Below are positions 25,201 to 36,032 of a DNA stretch of 64,000 nt, piece after piece. Numbering within the stretch: position 1 is the first letter of the stretch; every line of letters starts with the position of its first letter. The notes below the pieces were generated by a model. The model saw only the letters and a list, made by a program, of their open reading frames with translations. It did not search any database and was not told the DNA's origin. Source of the DNA: Eleusine coracana subsp. coracana (Eukaryota > Streptophyta > Magnoliopsida > Poales > Poaceae); NCBI GenBank assembly GCA_032690845.1, contig CM064425.1:35366240-35430239 (forward strand), written 5' to 3'. Position numbers and translations under genes: made by a program.

Positions 25201-25206
25201 TTTTCC

Positions 25207-26532
25207 TTAACTATTTGAACACAAATTTATGGCTTGAGATATATTAATGACTTGTCCTTGCGTTTCTTTTTTATATTCTTCAAATATCATACTGCCTAAA
25301 GGATCTCGTAACTTATGAAAATACCTTTCTACTACTCCTTGATTAAATCCTTGCTTAGTAGTGGTTGCATTATATAAATAATGTTGTGAAAATTCCTTTA
25401 TACCTTTCCAATTTGTTAGTGTTAATTTTTCTATCTCTCTTAATCTTTCATTTTGCAAAGCAGTATTACCTAATTCTGGATCTTCTGCTATAATAAGACA
25501 TGATATTGTATTTGTAAAATTATATGGATTGCTTCCAGCTCTTTTCAACTCTTCATACTTATCTGGACATGATTCTACCCATTGTTCCCATAGAACCCTT
25601 GCTGCTTTACCTAAAAATGTTTCTAAATATGTTATTATATCTTCTACCCTATTTCCTATATTATGCTGATTTTGTATGTATTTTTGAACTATTAATCCTT
25701 TCCAAACGCTTAGCACATTTGGCCAATCTATTGGGTCATTTGCAGATAAATTTAGTATTGCTCCTTCACTCTTGTAATTTTGGAATTCTACTGGTTTTTT
25801 AAAATTTCTCTTTTTGGAGCCCATGTAAGCATATTGACCTGGGATGTAATTATATGGGAATTCTTCTTTTGGTGGCGGCCAAGTTCCTGCTGATCTAGAG
25901 GGTCTTTCTTGCTCCCCTTCACTTTTTACTGAGTCGTCACCATATCTTTTTCTTTTACTAACCCCTACATCCATTGCTTCCATAGCATTTTCTAAGTTAT
26001 GTAATCCTATATCATCTAAAGAATCTATAAAATTATTATAATCTTTGGCATCATTTCTAAGTTGTTCTTCATTATAAATTTCATTTACTAACTCTTCTTC
26101 TTCCTCAAAACTTTGTTGTAATAATTTTTCATTCATGCTCCATTGTTCTTCTTCACTTATTGGCAAAGTATTTTCTTGAGCCATATTCTTTTCTTTAGTA
26201 ATTAATTGATTTTCTTTGTAAGTGATATCTATCTTATTCTTAACCTCTTTCTTGATCTCTGAGCATCTCGTAGAATTTTTTTTATCTTTTTTAATTCTTT
26301 TTAACCTTGCCAGTTCTCTAAAAAAGTAAAGTTCTTTTTCTCTAATTTCTGGCCATTCGTGTAACATAGAACTATTATATTCAGCATTTATTTGTTTTAA
26401 TTTGTCTTCACAATAACTTATTTCTATGTTTATATCAGGTTTCTCCATGAATTCTGAGATACTATGTCTTCTACTTTTATCTATTTCTTGTTCTGTCGCA
26501 ACAGAAACCGAATTAATTCCTTTTGATTGCAT
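25207..26532 (-). pseudogene. Viral capsid-type domain, 441 codons still open
   Basis: A single open frame runs the whole length: a charged Glu/Lys-rich first part with coiled-coil character (to about residue 160), a Ser/Arg/Pro linker (about 200-225), then a conserved domain rich in Trp/Tyr and acidic residues. The position between the movement-protein-type region and the zinc knuckle fits the coat protein part of the tungro/badnavirus polyprotein. It is the best-preserved viral piece, although its continuation into the knuckle is broken. Capsid identity follows from position and composition, with no motif that proves it. Confidence 0.65.
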
Positions 26533-26535
26533 ATT

Positions 26536-27334
26536 TTATATTACATCATTAACATTTACCTTATATTTTGTCCTGCTATTATTTGTTAGTCTACCGATAA
26601 ATTCTATGCTTACTAACAAATTTGTTCCTTTAAATTCTTCATATCCTTTGGTTTGAAAACCAAAACTCATTTTTTCTATAAACTCTTTTATAGGCACAAA
26701 TAAGTCTGGAGCTATATATGTTATTAAACTACCTTCATTCATGTCTCCTTCTAAAAATCCTAATGCCGATTTATTAATTGTGTCCCATCTTTTATCTAAC
26801 AAAGTTATTAAAACTTTTGTGCCTAATTTCTTTCTTGTCATACTTTTGATTCCAATTATATACATTCCTTGATGAATATATTTGTAACTGAATATTTCAA
26901 ACTATTTTCAATTTGTCTACTTATAATTTTTAATTCTACTGGTTTTGTCAAAACAATTAATTCAACTTCCCTAGATATTCTATATAAACCACTTCTACTT
27001 TCAAAAAATCCCATGTGATATATTTGTTGTGGCTTTATTCTTCTTAAGGTATCCTTCTAATATTTTTCCAGATCAGCTTCTACATTAATGATTTCATCAA
27101 GATTTTCTATATCCTCGCCTTTACCTTTTAACCTATCCATTAAGGTTAAAGGTTTGATGTCTTTATTTACTATTTGGAGGGATTGACCTCCTCTGCAAAC
27201 ACCTTTAGATAAGTCCATTTATCTGAATTTATGGATGTAGTGGAACAAACTATTCTAGCTGATGATAGTATAAGTTCTTTTCCTGCGGTTTCGGTATTAA
27301 CCTTTTCAAGGATTTGAGTTAATAGCTGCACTAT
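26536..27334 (-). pseudogene. Viral movement-protein-type region, interrupted by a solo LTR
   Basis: The open part 26536-26865 resembles the C-terminal half of the caulimovirid (30K-type) movement domain. Related sequence continues upstream to 27334 with stops and frame changes, where the solo LTR 27335-28861 cuts it. In intact viruses this domain opens plasmodesmata. Assignment rests on gene order plus general similarity. Confidence 0.55.
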
Positions 27335-28861
27335 TGAAGGTGCATCTAGGCCCCTAATTTTATTTTGGTGATTGGCGCCAATACAATTAAGGATGGACTA
27401 ATTTGTTAATGAGCATGTGTGTAGATTATGGTACAAAGTTTGGTGATTAAATGCATAGAAACAGAAAGGGAGAAAAGAAGATGGCAAAGTGCTTCAAGTT
27501 GAAATTCAAAATATGCTCAAGAATGAAGTTCATAGTATTTTATTTTAATTCTTGAGTATAGGAAAAGCCGTACTATTAAGAGGGACATAAAAGTGTGAAG
27601 CGGAGGTGAACTAAGTGCAAAATTCCATTTTCTAGGCCATACAAAAATTTCCAGGGCAAAATCATCGGACTTGTCCGACCCATCGGACAAGTCCATCGGA
27701 CTCCAGTAGCTCTACCACTCTGGGTCGTCGGACATGTCCGACGGTCATCGGACACTTTCATCGAAGTACAGTTCCTCTGCCATCCTCTTTCATCGGACTT
27801 GTCCGATGAACAAGACTTGTCCGAGCCATCGGACAAGTCCATCGGATTCCAGTACCTCTGCCACCCCTGTGCCGTCGGACATGTCCGATGGCCATCGGAC
27901 TTGTCCGATGGTCAACTTATCCGAGGCATCGGGCAAGCTTGTCGGACTCCAGTTTCTGCGCCACCTTGATTCATCGGACATGTCCGATGACCATCGGACT
28001 TGTCCGACACAGATCTCAAAAATTGGGTCTCCAATGACTCTTTTCCCCATTGGACTATAAATAGAACACCTCTTCGTCCAGTGGCTGGTTGGTCACTCAT
28101 TTCCACTCAAAAACACTCCCAAGCTCACTTTGCTCTCCCCAACTCTCCTCCCTTGATTCCACTCTTGATTTGTGAAGGGATTGAGAGAAGATTGAAGTGC
28201 TCCATCGACTCCAAGCTTTCATCCTCTTGAGCACTTGGTTCATCCTCACCGCCGACAACTTTTGTGTTTGTTACTCTTGAGGATTCTTCTCCTAGACGGT
28301 TAGAGGTGCCCGTAGAGCTCCCAACTTATATGGTGACGCCTTGGGAAGTTTGTATTGACCCCTCCTCTGTGGAGTTTCTAGTGGAAAACCAAGTTTGATC
28401 TTTGTGGTCACTTGGAGAGGTTAGGGTTGAAAGAGACCCGATCCTTTATGGATCCCTCAATGGAGACGTAGGCTCCTTTGTGGAGCTGAACTTCGGTGAA
28501 CAAATCTTGTGCCTTGCTTGTACTTTCAATCACTTGTGTCTTGTTTACTTGTTCTTGCTCATAAACTTGCTAGTTAGGGTTTGCATCGTATTTCTTAGAT
28601 TAACTTTTGTAGGTTGCTTGGTAGTTGCTCTCCTTATTTTTACAGCACCCCCTTGCTTATATTCATCTACTCCTAGCTTGCCTTACACTAGTTTTAATAT
28701 TTACTCGGTCGATCTACTTTTCTATCTTGTGCCATCGGACAAGTCATCGGACTTTCCCTACAATCGTCGGACAAGTCCGACACTGCGCATTTGACTTTTA
28801 TTATTAAGTGAATTTCAGCGATAATTGCCTATTCACCCCCCCCCCCCTCTAGGCACTTTCA
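27335..28861 (+). mobile_element. Solo LTR, 1527 bp, SIRE/Maximus-like copia, inside the pararetrovirus
   Basis: It begins TGAAGGTGCATCTAGG (27335) and ends TCTAGGCACTTTCA (28861), and is flanked by ACTAT on both sides (27330-27334 and 28862-28866). A plus-strand GACTATAAATAG at 28053 suggests plus orientation. Long LTRs with a C-run followed by TCTAGGC at the end are typical of the copia SIRE/Maximus branch. No internal region remains. Confidence 0.82.
27660..28020. repeat. Array of TCGGAC(A/T)(A/T)GTCCGA palindromes in the solo LTR
   Basis: Between 27665 and 28015 the word CGGAC followed by WWGTCCGA, or half-sites of it, recurs at about a dozen places, in blocks of roughly 100 bp separated by 'ccagt...ctctgccac'. 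A further group lies at 28735-28782. It sits upstream of the TATA box, so enhancer-like binding sites are plausible. Confidence 0.85.
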
Positions 28862-29331
28862 ACTATTGTATTATTTTGTTCTATTAGTACTTTTGATTCC
28901 TCTTCTTGTAACTTGATATCCTTTGTTCTATTATAACTTTTTTAGATTCTAACCTTTTATAGATCAGAGAGACTTCTTCTTTGATATAGTCACTATTTTG
29001 ATAATATTTTATTTGTTCTGCTTTTCCTTCCTCTAACTTTTATAATGTGAGATTTATTTTATTCTATATTAAAGAAATATTTTCTTCAATCTCCTTTTGG
29101 TCTTTATAAAGTTTATCTAGCTTTATATCTAATTCGTCTTGCCTTTTACCCCAACTAATATAAAGATTATGTATTAAGTCCACAAGTAAGTTTAACTGTC
29201 ATTGTGAACTGTGTCAAGTATGTTCTTCTGGAGAATTAAGTCTGCACCTTATATTGATATTTTCTTTTGTATTAATAATCTTTCTAGTATTTATTTCAGA
29301 ATTCAAATACTTTAACTTCTCAAATATAACA
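28862..29331 (-). pseudogene. Viral first-ORF region, degenerate
   Basis: This is the sequence between the primer site and the movement-protein-type region, where the small first ORF(s) of badna/tungroviruses lie. It is AT-rich with Lys/Glu-type short frames and frequent stops; no intact frame above 60 codons. Confidence 0.4.
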
Positions 29332-29344
29332 GGCTCTGATACCA
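29332..29344 (-). other. tRNA-iMet primer binding site of the pararetrovirus
   Basis: The minus strand reads TGGTATCAGAGCC, a perfect match to the complement of the 3' end of plant initiator tRNA-Met. It lies 28 nt inside the right terminal repeat. In caulimovirids this site primes minus-strand DNA and marks the genome discontinuity. The left repeat ends before this site. Confidence 0.88.
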
Positions 29345-29372
29345 CTATTCACAAATATATTAATTATAGAAC

Positions 29373-30506
29373 AATAGCTATAGTTATTTATTAATATTCA
29401 GGACACTATTTAAATTCTGGTTACTATTCAAATTCGAGACACTATTCAAATTGCTCTGTTACTATTCAAATTCTGAATTTTTACAATGTTATTCCACTAT
29501 CCAGGTGGAGTGTGCACTTACTTAGTGCCACTTTAAATATATTAATTAACTTTGAGTATTAATTATGATTGGTCTTAATCTTCTTCTTTTAGGATCGTTC
29601 TTTCGGCTGGCGAGGCCAGACAGACTACCGGGCGGTATAAGTTCTCAGTTGTAAAAATCCTACTCGGTACTCACCATACTTATCGCTAATTTATTTCAGA
29701 AATAACGAAGTCTTTCTCTATATAAGCCAGTCACAAACATATGCAGGAAGTTTTTATCGTCTCCCCAGGCAGTTCCACCCGAAGGGAATACTTCTCTGCA
29801 GCAACATAGTGTCCTCTCTAACGCCTCAACTAGGCTAAATCAAGGACTATGCCGTAGAGGTTTCTCCTATAGAGTCCCTAGCATATAAACTTAATTTATA
29901 TGCATGAACTGGAGCATATCAAGGGATTTTCAAAGACGATATTACTTCATTTTTATAATTATAGCTTACATATAGTTTTTTCTTTCGGGAACCCCCAAAC
30001 ACTTAAACACACAAAGAAAAAATTACCTTGGAGATGATATCTTACAGTGGACTCATGCTCTCTATATTACAAGTGGACTACTAATATTACTACTTAGTGG
30101 TGGAGGTGGAAGGCACTCTTAAGGAGTGAGCTCAGAATGCTGGACGCTGAGTGATGGGTGTCTCCCTTCTGAAGCCCAGGTCCTCCTTTTATAGTAGAAC
30201 GAGCGATACTCTCTTCCTGTTTATTTAGCATACGTAGCTTCCATCTTCCTGTAGCAAGGACACCAGGTGTCATATACAGCACCCTTCAATTGGCATTGTC
30301 TTCCTTTCATGATGATATTCTCTTGCCTTTCCTTGCTAAGTTTTTATATATTTATTACATGTACGAAGCAACATAAGGTATTTGTCCTGGCATGCATGTC
30401 AATGCCACGAATAATGTCGATCACTATTCTTTTGATGTCTTGTGACCTTCTTTCTGTGATGCTTTACGATATGATGTTATTTATGCCGTGACCATTGTCC
30501 TAGATT

Positions 30507-30507
<1 letters not shown>
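29373..30507 (-). repeat. Right terminal direct repeat (viral intergenic region)
   Basis: Second copy of 16928-18075 in the same orientation, 1135 bp. It abuts the long TA microsatellite on the right. On the minus strand it is the upstream copy, so its promoter is the one that could read into the viral genes. Confidence 0.9.
30185..30193 (-). promoter_or_regulatory. Pararetroviral TATA box, right copy
   Basis: TATAAAAGG on the minus strand, identical to the left-copy box at 17753-17761, placed to transcribe toward the primer site at 29344 and the viral genes. Confidence 0.6.

Positions 30508-30508
<1 letters not shown>

Positions 30509-30600
<92 letters not shown>
30509..30600. repeat. (TA)46 microsatellite at the right edge of the pararetrovirus
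   Basis: Pure TA run starting at the end of the right viral repeat. A short TA run (16916-16928) marks the left edge, so the insertion appears to sit inside one TA microsatellite. Confidence 0.97.
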
Positions 30601-30601
<1 letters not shown>

Positions 30602-30603
<2 letters not shown>

Positions 30604-33500
30604 AAAATCCATTCTACTCTCAGGTGTAGTTACTCCCATATTAAAAAATCCACCTTGGGTATGTGTTCATACCCATTTATCATTTTGAGTATATACACAT
30701 ACTTAAAACAAAATTTTTAAAAATAATAATCATTAATATTTGTGAAGGGTCTTCTAGTTATAAGCATATGAACTTATATCGCATTTACTGCTATATAAAA
30801 GTAAGTATGTCCCCATAATTCATATATCCCAATAAAAAGATATAAGTATGTCCACATACCCTCTAGTATGACTACATACTTAATTTATAAATCTCAAGTA
30901 TATAGTGATATTCTCTAGATTATGAGATGTACATATCCTATTGAAGATATGATGTGCTTTCATGCATCCCTTCTTAATTTGATTTGAACCGAACCATGAT
31001 TTTCAGAATACCATATATGCATGGTTTTCCGCTGCTTGCGGTTCAGTGAAGAAAGTAAATTAAGAAAGTGTTGAACTGTTGATGAGATATGCAACCATAC
31101 AGCCTGTTCTTTGCTTTCCCATGCATGGTCATGGTGACAGACAGGTCGAGCTATTGCACCGTAGCCCAATGCCCCAATGCATGCATGTGACGACGCCCCC
31201 GTGTTCAAACCTGCATGCTTATTTTTCTTCTTCCTGCTCGGCCTGTGTCAGTCCGGTCTTGACTCTGGCGCGCCTCGTACAGTTTGCACTGGCAGGAGGC
31301 ATATGGCTGGCTCCCTGCTGCCATGGGTGCCTTCGCTCGCCGGGTAACCAAAGCTGGGCCGTTACTCGTTTATTGCTTGAGACCTCATATCAAACTTTTC
31401 TGGTCCGCCTTCGGGGTTATTTTTGTAAAGAAACAAGGTTGATTGCACACGGCTGAACCCCCTAGTACATGATGAGGTGTACCATTTCTGACGAGGGAAA
31501 AAAAGTTACAGGACAAGATAAAAACGGTGGTACAGTACACATACATGGTAGGCCACGCATGTGATATGTGTGGCTGGACTGTAGGCGCCAGACTGCCAGG
31601 TAGCCAGGCAGGGCCAAGCCAAAACCGGTGCGCTCAGCTCCACCTCAGCCGCACCGCGCGTCTCGCACGCTTTGGATCGAGGCGGGCGTCGGTTCCGTTC
31701 CGTGGCTCCCACGCCTCTGACCCGGCTCGGCGCGTCGGGTCCTTGTCCCGGTGAATCTCTCGCCGTGTGCCGACTCGCTTCGTGAGTTCGCGTGGCGGGC
31801 TGCGAGTTGCAAACGTTTCGGTGGCGCGCCCGGCGCCGGCGGGAGGACCGACGCGTGGCGCTTCAGACGTGGAGAGGAATGTTTCATGCTAGTACGGGAG
31901 AAAATGACGGCGAAGATTCGGATCACCGAATATCCGCGCCCGGCGTGGCGACACTGCTGCTTGAGATCGGCTCCGAACGGATATTTCAGAACAGAATTGC
32001 AGATACGGACAGATGTGGTCACACCGTCGCAGTAGTTCTGGCATTTTCTTTTCTTGTTGCAGACAAGAACACCTCCCTCCCCTTAAAAAAACCTTATATT
32101 GTACTTTTTATATATTTTAAAAGGATGTCGTTTAGGATATATAACTTAATATATCAATACCTCATTAATTAGAATGTATTTTTTCTCTCTATTCTTATTA
32201 AAGACGTCTTGGAACTAACCAAACCAATAATATATGGTCACCTAAGTGGTTGTTGTTTGTGGAAGAAAATGCTCAACCTATAAAGTTGATAGTTCAATTC
32301 TTCACAACCATAATTATTTTTTGCTTTTCGAGAAAACAACTTATTTTTATAAAATCAGCTATGGATCCAGAACGACTTGTTTTTAAAGTATGAAGGAGTA
32401 CAAGATTATGATTTTTTTAGGGGACTTTTCATCTGACTTTCGTTTGCCATATCCACATCGATCAGATGTCAAATTCCTATGAACACACATAAACGTTCCA
32501 TTAACACGGGTAATATATGTCAATTCTTCATATGAGGTTGATAGTTTAATTCTTCACAACTATAATTATTTTTTATTTTTCGAGAAAACGACTTGTTTTT
32601 ATAAAATCAGCTATGGACCCAGAACAACTTGTTTTTGAAGTATAGAGCGAGTACAAGTTTATGATTTTTTTAGGGGACTTTTCATCTGACTTTCGTTTGC
32701 CATATCCACATCGTCAAATTCCCGTGAACACACATAAACGTTCCATTAACACGGGTAATATGTTGAGAGCGATAACATTGTGATTGACGTTAAACGCGAA
32801 CGTGTAGTCTAGTCGTTACAAGAGATTCAATAGTATCTCAGACTCTGGATTTGACTTTTCGTGGAAGCGAATTTTTTAGGATTTAACAACACTGTGTTTT
32901 TTGTGATAGGCGACATTCCGTCGACAGCGATGCGTCAATGGTGACTTTGTCAATCTAGAAGATTTATCAGCTCAGTATCCAAAGATGCTCATAGGAATAG
33001 GATTGCGTACGTGTGTTCATAGAATTGAGTGTCTATATGTTGTGTGTATCTGAATTGTATCATATAATCTCAAAAACAAAAAGATTGACATTAAACTGCA
33101 AAACAAGAGTGATAGGGTACGATAAGAAAGGTACTAAGAATATTGGAGGGTTCATAGATAGATTATTGTTAACTGCTCAAAGTAATCAAAAAGCAAAAAT
33201 GTTGATAAAGTTAGGACAACTTTCTTACTGGCTCAAAAATAAGCTAAAAACAAAAAAAATAGGATGTGAGGACAACTTTCTTACGGCTCAAAAATAAGCT
33301 AAAAAAATGTTCTTCTAACACATCATACATTAGGAACTACAGTAAGTAGCAGACGTGTCTATAGTTCTTGTAGCTGATTTTGTTATATTCTTGTTATCAA
33401 GTGGAGTTCTCACCGTGTTTGTCGTACTCCTTCTGTCGCCTAGCTGTGGAATGAAATTCCTTAAAACTCTAAAAAAATAAAATTCCTTGGCAAAAGAATA
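30602..33500. other. Intergenic DNA without a recognised gene
   Basis: AT-rich at both ends with a GC-rich middle (31500-32000) that gives overlapping open frames on both strands, none recognisable. A 252-bp tandem duplication (32285-32762) is listed separately. A smaller duplication of 'ggacaactttcttac...ctcaaaaataagctaaaaa' lies at 33213-33305. Confidence 0.5.
32285..32762. repeat. Tandem duplication, 252-bp period
   Basis: Copy 1 (32285-32536) and copy 2 (from 32537) both start gttgatagtt and share 'ttttttaggggacttttcat' and 'aacgttccattaacacgggt'. They differ by scattered substitutions and a short deletion after 'ccacatcg' in copy 2. Confidence 0.9.
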
Positions 33501-33713
33501 TAATATTCTAGGAAACTATGATGCCACGTGGTGGAACGATGGCATCATCTTTACCTGAATATAACCAGAATCTCTCGTTGCGTCCAAGCAAAGTCCACTG
33601 CTGTCGCGCGCGCGCACATAAAACGGCACCGCGTGGCAAAGATGAAGCTCGAACCGGCGAACCAGCTCCTCCGGCCGTTGCTGCTCCCACCAATTTTGCA
33701 TCAAAGTACGACC

Positions 33714-34436
33714 ATGCCGGAGACGTCGTCGGCCTCGTCCTCTCCCACGTCCTGCGTGTCTTTCAGCTCGTTCGACGAGGTCGTCCCCGCCGTGACGCCG
33801 CCCGGCTCGCCGGATTCGACCGACGGCGTCATCAAGTTGCTCTGCAGCTACGGCGGCAAGATCGTACCCCGCCGCCACGACGGCAGGCTGCGCTACGTCG
33901 GCGGCCACACCAGCGTGCTCGCCGTGCAGCGCTCGCTCCCCTTCCACGGTACGTAACGATGAGTCCACTCTGGTCCACGCGTTTCTCTTCGAAGAAGAAT
34001 CCTCTGCTCCTGACGTGCGGTTCTGCTTCTGCTACGTGATGAAGGTCTGTACCGGAAGCTCCAGGAGCTGTGCGGCTGGGACGCGGTGAGCGTGCGGTGC
34101 CAGCTGCCGACGGAGGACATGGACGCGCTCGTCTCAGTGACGGGCGACGACGACCTCGCCAGCGTGCTGGACGAGTACGACGCGGCGGAGGCGGTGGCGG
34201 CGAGGCAGGGAACGCCGCCGCAGCAGCTCAGGATCCGGGTATTCCTCTTCGTGCACACGCCGGCGAGGAGGGCCAGGACGACGCCTCGTTCGCCACTCAC
34301 TCCGCCGCTGGCCAGTCGTCGCCGACCGGACCACCGCCTTACGCACGCGAACCGTGCTTGGTCGCGCTTCGTCGTGGTGACCCCGCTTGCGCCCTGCTTT
34401 CCGGCCAGGCCAGAGCTCTGCTGCCACTGCCAATGA
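33714..34436 (+). CDS. PB1-domain protein (2 exons, 208 aa)
   Basis: Exons are 33714-33948 and 34045-34436, with a 96-bp GT-AG intron in phase 1. The start ATG at 33714 gives MPETSSASSS, an ordinary Ser-rich N-terminus; the frame is open further upstream but without family-like sequence. The PB1 (Phox/Bem1) domain spans about residues 39-126: the basic first strand with Lys41 (IKLLCSYGGKI), the conserved LRYVGGHT turn, and the acidic OPCA segment TGDDDLASVLDEYD at 111-124. Both faces are present, so it could bind partners on both sides. The C-terminal 80 residues are Arg/Pro-rich and of low complexity. Plant PB1-only proteins of this type are mostly uncharacterised; partner unknown. Confidence 0.82.
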
Positions 34437-36030
34437 CGCGCCATCGGATCATCATTATTGGAGCAGGAGGAGGAGGAGGATGTGTTCCCGCATGAACCCT
34501 AGCTGCGTACATAGAGTTTCTGCTTTGTTCCCGACTTCCCGTCTGAGTGGAGCAGGAACAAGAGTTAGCTGTATAGTAGTAGTAGTCAACATCAGAACCA
34601 ATGGACGAAACAGGATACCTGTTTTTTTTTTTCAAGATCAACCAGAAAAAAAAAGATCTTAAAGGCATGCGCTTCTGTTTTACTGTTAAAGGCAATGTTG
34701 AAGGTTCACACGAAAAAAAACCACTAACTCGGGCTGCCAAAAACTTCCCACACGAGCAGTATGCTAAAAATCTTCTGACTTTTGAGCCACCGTAATGGTA
34801 TGTTTTTTTTTTTTCGACGCAAGCCGCTCTCAACTGACAGAACTGGTTAAACATTCAATTTACTTCGATCTGTCTTCCACTCTTCTACACTTTTGCGAGT
34901 ATCCTACTACCTCCTTCTCTGAAAAAGTGACGTTCTAACGTTCAAACGACCAAAATAACTGGAGAGGTAAAAGACCTATAGGCCCCTATTAATTGCTCGG
35001 TTGGCCAGTCCATCCTCCTGTTCGTGTAGCTTGTCACTGTGCCACGCTTGCTAGCAGCAGCTAGTGAGCTAGGTGCTCCTCGTCGTATGGCCGCAACGCA
35101 GCTGTGTTTCGTCGCGGGCGCCACCGCTGAGCGACTCCGCATCATTAAGCGTAGAATCTGGAGGCCGAGGACGCCGCTGTTGGTTCATGCTCAAATCGGC
35201 CAGGCAATCCAGCTCAGATCCGCCACCGGGGTCCACCGCCCACCGAGCAATCGAGCTCGGATCGAAGCCAATGTGCCTTCCTCTATGCTTGGAACTGACG
35301 GGACCAGCTTCTTCTCGGCGGCGGGTCGCCCTTCATCGCGGTCGGCGACATCGCCGAAGGCAGCCATGGAGGATAATCGTCCGTCAGTCGAGGATGAACT
35401 GCTTTGATCCTTGCCTTCGGAGGATAATCGTCCGTCAGTCGAGGATGAACTGCTTTGATCCTTGCCTTCGTGCAGGTCTCATCGCTACCGAGGCAGAGCT
35501 CCTGTTGCCTGCCATGCGTGGATCTGGAGGGAGGAGCGGCGATCCAAGGGAGAGATTGGGAGGGGAGAGAGGACAGACGATACTGGGAGGGGATGAGGAT
35601 TGAGGAGAAAAAGCTGAGATGCGGTATGCGGGACGAGATGCGGTTGATTTTTTTAACGCGCGGTTGATTTTTTTAACGCCACGGTGCAGGACCCATATCC
35701 TAGAGCGCCACTCTTTGCGGGACGAATTCTGAATGCTAGAATTTTCAAGGGACGGAGGGAGTACGTATGTTTCACGTGCTTGATCTATGATCTGCAACTT
35801 CAGCTTGTCCATCTGACAATTGAGCCTTCCTAATTCTTGTGTGCCCATGCCCTTATGCTAAAAAAACACCTATGCTTTATTTTCCCATATTTAGATGTAT
35901 AAATACAACGTATATTTGTCATTAGTTGCATCTCTTCAATTTTCCTAACCAACTCGCTTTAGTTTGTCCCCACAGCTGATTTTCTACACAATTGCTTTTT
36001 CTACAATTCTGGCTTCCAATAAAAGTTCCT
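34437..36030. other. 3' flank of the PB1 gene and intergenic DNA
   Basis: Runs of T and A and a Stowaway-like right end (GGGACGGAGGGAGTA near 35748-35762) without a convincing left partner are present. No recognised gene is seen. Open frames at 35039-35603 contain the 51-bp duplication and look non-coding. Confidence 0.5.
35368..35469. repeat. Perfect 51-bp tandem duplication
   Basis: Copies at 35368-35418 and 35419-35469, each beginning ggaggataatcgtccg and ending ttgatccttgccttc, with no differences seen. The identity suggests a recent event. Confidence 0.93.
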
Positions 36031-36032
36031 CA

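Larger units (their letters stand above)
16928..30507 (-). mobile_element. Endogenous pararetrovirus, tungro/badnavirus-like, with nested solo LTRs
   Basis: On the minus strand the order is: terminal repeat with promoter (30507-29373), tRNA-iMet primer site (29344-29332), a first small-ORF region, movement-protein-type sequence, a capsid-type domain, a CCHC knuckle, a Cys motif CX2CX11CX2CX4CX2C, aspartic protease, reverse transcriptase, RNase H, an unassigned region, and a second copy of the terminal repeat (18075-16928). The Cys motif is diagnostic of badnaviruses/tungroviruses. Removing the two nested LTRs leaves about 8.1 kb, or about 7.0 kb without redundancy, against 8 kb for the virus group, so parts are deleted. 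No TG/CA ends or 5-bp duplication are present; both edges lie in TA repeats. Integration is passive in this family, since it has no integrase. Several frame breaks make it inert as it stands. Confidence 0.88.

Noticed and set aside
27660..28020. CRISPR-like array
   Set aside because: A plant LTR context, palindromic short units and irregular spacing; no direct repeat/spacer structure.
16928..30507. Interpretation as a novel LTR retrotransposon
   Set aside because: The terminal repeats lack TG/CA ends and target duplication, no integrase is seen, and the perfect badnavirus-type Cys motif plus movement- and capsid-type regions fit a pararetrovirus.
35743..35762. Stowaway element
   Set aside because: A right end GGGACGGAGGGAG followed by TA is present, but no matching left end within a plausible distance; the weak candidate near 34905 (ctacctccttctc) is too different.
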